Source: Paracoccaceae bacterium
GTDB taxonomy: Bacteria; Pseudomonadota; Alphaproteobacteria; Rhodobacterales; Rhodobacteraceae
Length of the DNA stretch: 10,441 nucleotides
Assembly: GCA_003511785.1 (NCBI GenBank)
Contig: DOIS01000187.1
Coordinates: 1 to 10,441 of the forward strand
Direction of reading: 5' to 3'
Position 1 is the first letter of the stretch. Every line of letters begins with the position of its first letter. Made by a program: the position numbers and the translations under genes. This document shows positions 7,118 to 10,441 of the stretch, one piece after another. The notes beneath the pieces were generated by a model. That model was not told the DNA's origin. It was given only the letters and a program-made list of their open reading frames with translations, and did not search any database.

Positions 7118-7386
7118 GACGATGCGGTCGCGGGCCGTTGGCCGCCCGCCTCGGCCGTGGACGTGGGATATCGTTGCCGCGGTGCTCACGATCTTTTTCT
7201 CACTCCTGCGTGTCAAAGCCCTCATTTGACAGATGAGCCGTTTCGGACCCTGCGTAAACTTCAAATGTTCCCATTTTCGGAACTGCGCCTTTTAACCGAC
7301 TCATTTCGTGAACGCGCATTAGATTGCCCCGGCTGCGGGGCACAAACACCCCCGGCATCCGGCCGGGACCGAATCAGGAGATACCC
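7118..7386. promoter_or_regulatory. Divergent control region between the Crp/Fnr regulator and the sulfatase
   Basis: A 269-bp spacer, distinctly richer in A+T between about 7190 and 7320 than its surroundings, as expected for a two-way promoter region. It contains the 7-7-7 palindrome at 7211-7231, a short inverted pair GTTCC-N7-GGAAC at 7267-7283, and TTTCGGA repeated directly at 7241-7247 and 7275-7281. A good Shine-Dalgarno for the sulfatase (CAGGAG, 7374-7379) lies seven bases before its ATG. I could not fix -10 elements with confidence. Confidence 0.55.
7211..7231. promoter_or_regulatory. Perfect 7-7-7 palindrome, candidate operator
   Basis: TGTCAAA (7211-7217) and TTTGACA (7225-7231) are perfect inverted arms around the spacer GCCCTCA. 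Each arm also contains TTGACA reading outward (plus 7226-7231; minus 7216-7211), so the palindrome may be two back-to-back -35 boxes, a dyad for a dimeric regulator, or both. The spacing does not fit the Crp (TGTGA-N6-TCACA) or Fnr/Dnr (TTGAT/C-N4-ATCAA) patterns. The binder is therefore not identified; the adjacent Crp/Fnr protein is only a candidate. Confidence 0.5.
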
Positions 7387-9006
7387 ATGATCCGATCTCA
7401 CCCATCGACGGACCGGCCCGGCGGCATTCTGCGCCGGTTGGCCGCCGTCGGTCTCGCCGTGGCCCTGGCCGCACCCGCCTGGGCGCAGGACGACACGCCC
7501 AACATCCTGGTGATCTGGGGCGACGATGTCGGCCAGTCCAACATCTCGGCCTATACCCGGGGGCTGATGGGCTATCAGACGCCCAATATCGACCGTATCG
7601 CCAACGAGGGCATGATGTTCACCGATTATTACGGCGAACAGTCCTGCACCGCGGGCCGGTCTTCCTTCATCATGGGTCAGTCGGTGTTCCGCACGGGCCT
7701 ATCCAAGGTCGGCCTGCCGGGCGCCGAGGAAGGCATGATGGAGGAAGACCCCACCATCGCCGGCCTGCTGAAACCGCCGGGCTATGCCACCGGCCAGTTC
7801 GGCAAGAACCACCTGGGCGACCGGGACGAGCATCTGCCGACGAACCACGGTTTCGACGAGTTCTTCGGCAACCTCTATCACCTCAATGCCGAGGAAGAGC
7901 CCGAGAACGAGGACTATCCCGGCGACATGGTCATGCCCGACGGCTCGACCTTCCGCGACCGTTTCGGCCCGCGCGGCGTGATCCGCTCCTCGGCCGATGG
8001 CGAGATCGAGGATACCGGCCCGCTGACCAAGAAGCGCATGGAAACCGTCGACGACGAAACCTCGGCCGCCGCCATCGACTTCATCAAGCGCGCCGAGGAA
8101 CAGGGCCAGCCCTGGTTCGTCTGGTGGTCGGGCACGCGGATGCATTTCCGCACCCACGTCAGCGACGAGAACCACGCGATTGCCAACGAGATCGTCGGCA
8201 AGCCGGTGGACGAATACACCGCCGGGATGATCGAACACGACGCCGATATCGGCGTGTTCCTCGACACGCTGGACGAGCTGGGCATCGCCGACAACACCAT
8301 CGTGTTCTACTCGACCGACAACGGGCCGCACATGAACACCTGGCCCGATGCCGGCATGACCCCGTTCTGGGGCGAGAAGAACACCCAGTGGGAAGGCGCC
8401 TGGCGCGTCCCCGCGATGGTGCGCTGGCCCGGCCAGATCGCCGAGGGCAGCGTCTCGAACGAGATCGTGCACCACATGGACTGGCTGCCCACCTTCCTCG
8501 CGGCGGCTGGCAACGAGACGGTCAAGGAAGACCTGCTGGACGGCATCACCGTGGCCGAGCTCGGCGGCGGGCGCGACTATCGCATGCACCTGGACGGCTA
8601 CAACATCCTGCCGATGCTGACCGGCGAGACGGATGTCAGCCCGCGCAAGGAGATCTTCTACTTCACCGATGACGGCGACCTTGCAGCGCTGCGCTACATG
8701 GACTGGAAGATCACCTTCCTGGAGCAGAAGGAATGGGCCACGTTCCGCGCCTGGATCGAGCCGCTGACGCCGCTGCGCACGCCGCTCATCTTCAACCTGC
8801 GGCGCGACCCCTATGAACGCGGCTATCGCACCTCCAACACTTATTACGACTGGATGCTGGACCGCGCCTACATGCTGGTGCCGGCGCAGGCCTACGTGGC
8901 GAATTTCCTCGCGACCTTCGAGGAATACCCGCCGCGCCAGGAGGCCGCGAGCTTCTCGCTCGACAAGGTGATGGAGAAGCTCTCCTCGCCCCCGGGAACG
9001 CCGTAA
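7387..9006 (+). CDS. Secreted formylglycine-type sulfatase (arylsulfatase family)
   Basis: Hydrolyses sulfate esters outside the cytoplasm; the natural substrate is unknown. The ATG at 7387 follows CAGGAG by seven bases and begins a 539-residue protein with a signal peptide (arginines near 10-17, hydrophobic LAAVGLAVALAAPAWA, cut after A33). Sulfatase (PF00884) marks in order: metal ligands D46/D47 (IWGDDVG); C87 in SCTAGR, a C-x-A-x-R variant of the C-x-P-x-R site whose cysteine is oxidised to formylglycine; R91; K140 and H142 (GKNHLGD); H253 (TRMHFRTH); D311/N312 (STDNGPH); K331 (GEKNTQWEGAWR). The C-terminal PPRQEAASFSLDKVMEKL is typical of this subgroup. Activity needs a formylglycine-generating enzyme, not seen here. 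The frame is intact, one of few undamaged accessory genes. It is divergent from the Crp/Fnr gene and followed by two hairpins and a secreted HAD phosphatase. Residue 131 is P where homologues usually have L (KPPGYATG). Confidence 0.93.
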   Translation: MIRSHPSTDRPGGILRRLAAVGLAVALAAPAWAQDDTPNILVIWGDDVGQSNISAYTRGLMGYQTPNIDRIANEGMMFTDYYGEQSCTAGRSSFIMGQSVFRTGLSKVGLPGAEEGMMEEDPTIAGLLKPPGYATGQFGKNHLGDRDEHLPTNHGFDEFFGNLYHLNAEEEPENEDYPGDMVMPDGSTFRDRFGPRGVIRSSADGEIEDTGPLTKKRMETVDDETSAAAIDFIKRAEEQGQPWFVWWSGTRMHFRTHVSDENHAIANEIVGKPVDEYTAGMIEHDADIGVFLDTLDELGIADNTIVFYSTDNGPHMNTWPDAGMTPFWGEKNTQWEGAWRVPAMVRWPGQIAEGSVSNEIVHHMDWLPTFLAAAGNETVKEDLLDGITVAELGGGRDYRMHLDGYNILPMLTGETDVSPRKEIFYFTDDGDLAALRYMDWKITFLEQKEWATFRAWIEPLTPLRTPLIFNLRRDPYERGYRTSNTYYDWMLDRAYMLVPAQAYVANFLATFEEYPPRQEAASFSLDKVMEKLSSPPGTP

Positions 9007-9046
9007 CCCTCGGGCGGTCCCACGACCCCACTCATGGAACCGGGGA

Positions 9047-9069
9047 GGGCGAGGTCTCGGACCTCGCCC
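9047..9069 (+). other. Perfect 10-bp hairpin after the sulfatase gene
   Basis: GGGCGAGGTC (9047-9056) and GACCTCGCCC (9060-9069) are exact inverted arms around a TCG loop, 40 bases after the sulfatase stop. No T run follows. Alone it would be a 3'-end stabilising or pausing structure; its right arm can also pair with the left arm of the next hairpin. Confidence 0.7.
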
Positions 9070-9078
9070 GTGGGGAGG

Positions 9079-9114
9079 GGGCGGGGCCAGCGATGGCCCC
9101 GCCCGTTTTCATTT
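9079..9114 (+). terminator. Intrinsic terminator between sulfatase and HAD genes
   Basis: GGGCGGGGCC (9079-9088) and GGCCCCGCCC (9095-9104) form a perfect 10-bp stem with loop AGCGAT, followed by GTTTTCATTT. This is a good rho-independent terminator for the sulfatase transcript. It lies only about 28 bases before the HAD start, so the HAD gene would need read-through or a promoter I cannot see. Confidence 0.75.
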
Positions 9115-9141
9115 CAGCACCAACCGACAGGTATTCGCCTC

Positions 9142-10112
9142 ATGCGCATGACGACCCTTGCCGCCGCGCTCTGCGCCGCAACACCGCTCTTCGCCGATCC
9201 CCTGCCCTCCTGGACCGACGGCGAGACCAAGACCCGCATCGTCGAGTTCGTCGAGAGCGTCACCGACCCGGCCTCGCCCGACTACGTCACGCCCGGCGAC
9301 CGGATCGCCACCTTCGACAATGACGGCACGCTCTGGGCCGAGAAGCCGGTCTATTTCCAGCTGATCTTTGCCCTCGACGTGATCGCCGACATGGCCGAGG
9401 AAGACCCCGCGATCCTGACCTCGGACGCGCTGCGCGCGGCGGCCGAAAAGAATTACCAGGCGGTGATCGAAGGCGGCGAACCGGCGATCCTCGACGTGAT
9501 GCGCGTGTCGCATTCCGGCATGAGCGTCGAGGCCTTCCAGGCCCGCGTGGCCGACTGGCTGGAGACCGCGCGCCACCCCGAAACCGGGCTGGCCTATGAC
9601 GAGATGACCTATCAGCCGATGGTCGAGCTTCTGCGCTATCTGCGCGACGAGGGGTTCAAGACCTATATCGTCTCGGGCGGCGGCATCCATTTCATGCGCG
9701 TCTTCACCGAACGGGCCAATGGCATCCCGAACGAGCAGGTGATCGGAACCTATACCGAGACCGAATACCGGGTGGGCGAGAACGGCCCCGAGATCGTCAA
9801 GGCCCCGGCGCTGGGCTTTCTCGACGACAAGGAGGGCAAGCCGGTCAATATCGACCGCATCATCGGCAAGCGCCCGATCATCGCGGGCGGCAACTCGGAC
9901 GGCGATTTCGCCATGATCGAATGGACCACGCAGGCGACGGCCCGCGCCTGGGGCTGATCGTGCACCACACCGACGGCGACCGCGAGTATGCCTGTGACCG
10001 CGACAGCCATGTGGGCCGGCTGGCCGACGGGCTGGACCGCGGCCCCGACATGGGCCGGCTGATCGTGGACATGGCCCGCGACTGGACGCGCGTCTTCACC
10101 GGCGCGGAGTGA
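9142..10112 (+). CDS. Secreted HAD-superfamily phosphatase, C-terminal frameshift
   Basis: Exported haloacid-dehalogenase-type phosphohydrolase, probably a periplasmic phosphatase; substrate unknown. The ATG at 9142 (or 9148) begins a short signal peptide (MRMTTLAAALCAATPLFA, then DPLPSW); the Shine-Dalgarno is poor (ACAGG). HAD motifs: I, D59 and D61 in FDNDGTLW; II, S178 in TYIVSGGG; III, K243 in IGKRP; IV, D253/D255 in GGNSDGDF. In the primary frame the protein stops at 9957 after MIEWTTQATARAWG. One base lost near 9927-9933 explains this: in the next frame the expected tail AGDGPRLGLIVHHTDGDREY continues through DRDSHVGRLADGLDRG to the stop at 10112, for about 323 residues. All catalytic motifs precede the lesion, so a truncated 271-residue protein might still fold, but this is uncertain. 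It lies after the sulfatase on the same strand with a terminator between. Confidence 0.85.
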
Positions 10113-10154
10113 CCCCGCCCGCCGCCGGATATGGCGCCCGGCCCGCCTGCGGTG

Positions 10155-10160
10155 TATAGA
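10155..10160 (+). promoter_or_regulatory. Possible -10 element upstream of the cardiolipin synthase gene
   Basis: TATAGA lies 34 bases before the ATG at 10195, a good distance for a promoter serving the last gene. No clear -35 box is found 16-18 bases upstream, so support is weak. Confidence 0.25.
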
Positions 10161-10194
10161 CCCCGCATCGAGACAAGGTGGAAGCGCATCGGGC

Positions 10195-10441
10195 ATGTCA
10201 TTCTGGGTCGGCGTCAGTTCGGCGGCAATCTTTCTGCTCTACGCCACGGCGGTCGTCTTCGCCGTGCGGGCGGCCTCCACCGCGCGCACCCCGCAGGGCG
10301 CCGTGGGCTGGGTGATCTTTTTGATCCTGAACCCGGTCCTGGCGATTCCCTCCTACCTGTTCCTCGGCCATCACAGGTTCCGCGGCTACCGCATCGCGCG
10401 CCAGGAATCCGAGCGCGTGGTCGAGGCGCTGCGCCTGGCCG
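10195..10441 (+). CDS. Cardiolipin synthase, N-terminal part (runs off the window)
   Basis: Start of an inner-membrane cardiolipin synthase of the phospholipase-D type, which joins phosphatidylglycerol molecules to make cardiolipin. The first 82 residues are present. A first hydrophobic helix lies at about 4-24 (FWVGVSSAAIFLLYATAVVF) and a second at about 38-57. Between and after them is the PLDc_N pattern: RAASTARTPQGAVGWVIF, LNPVLAIPSYLFLG, then HHRFRGYR. The two HKD catalytic motifs would lie beyond the window, so this could be another PLDc_N-bearing protein, though the match is good. The ATG at 10195 is the natural start; AAGGTGG at 10175-10181 is rather far upstream to serve as its ribosome site. 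The 82-bp gap after the HAD stop suggests its own promoter. Confidence 0.85.
   Translation, partial: MSFWVGVSSAAIFLLYATAVVFAVRAASTARTPQGAVGWVIFLILNPVLAIPSYLFLGHHRFRGYRIARQESERVVEALRLA

Noticed and set aside
7118..7264. Longer N-terminus of the Crp/Fnr regulator beginning at 7264
   Set aside because: It would run through the palindrome and promoter region and precede the normal start of family homology; the reconstructed 216 residues from 7117 is a normal length.
7699..8589. A 296-codon minus-strand open frame within the sulfatase gene
   Set aside because: Antisense shadow of a well-supported sulfatase; no family resemblance.
9034..9141. Upstream ATG (9034) extending the HAD protein by 36 residues
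   Set aside because: The extension would be translated across the terminator hairpins, is arginine/proline-rich and would bury the signal peptide; the start at 9142 is preferred.
1..10441. CRISPR arrays, insertion sequences, tRNA or rRNA genes, integrase/att sites
   Set aside because: No regularly spaced repeats, transposase or integrase sequence, cloverleaf-like or rRNA-like stretch was seen on either strand.

Overview
This GC-rich window looks like chromosomal DNA from an alphaproteobacterium, most likely of the Rhodobacterales (Rhodobacter/Roseobacter type). The basis is the strong G/C third-position bias, the RlmE and cardiolipin synthase sequences, and proteins of the kind common in that group. 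This placement is inference from sequence character, not from a marker search.

Layout, left to right. (1) Minus strand, 1-1134: a secreted parallel beta-helix protein, cut by the window edge and broken by one frameshift. (2) Plus strand, 1272-1973: intact rlmE (23S rRNA 2'-O-methyltransferase), divergent from the beta-helix gene. (3) 1974-2509: no confident gene, a possible small reading frame and a REP-like palindrome. (4) Minus strand, 6383 to 2510: a tightly coupled operon of AI-2E family permease, YihY/BrkB-like membrane protein and a periplasmic octaheme cytochrome c with HEAT- and TPR-like repeats. The cytochrome gene carries two frameshifts and an in-frame amber codon. (5) Minus strand, 7117-6469: a Crp/Fnr-type regulator with two frameshifts. 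(6) Plus strand, 7387-9006: an intact secreted formylglycine-type sulfatase, divergent from the regulator across a 269-bp region that holds a perfect 7-7-7 palindrome. (7) Two strong hairpins, the second followed by T-rich sequence, then a secreted HAD-family phosphatase (9142-10112) with a frameshift near its C-terminus. (8) Plus strand, 10195 to the edge: the start of a cardiolipin synthase.

Functionally, the sulfatase and HAD phosphatase look like an exported ester-hydrolysing pair, possibly for sulfate/phosphate scavenging, with the divergent Crp/Fnr regulator as a natural candidate controller. The AI-2E/YihY/octaheme cytochrome operon links two inner-membrane proteins to a periplasmic redox protein of unknown role.

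The most striking property of the window is damage. Six single-base indels and one nonsense codon fall in four genes, while rlmE, both membrane-protein genes and the sulfatase are open throughout. Either the assembly has indel errors or this is an accessory region under decay. The sequence alone cannot decide between these. I did not find convincing evidence of a wholly new system. The best candidates for novelty are the coupled permease/octaheme operon and the possible attenuator-like double hairpin.
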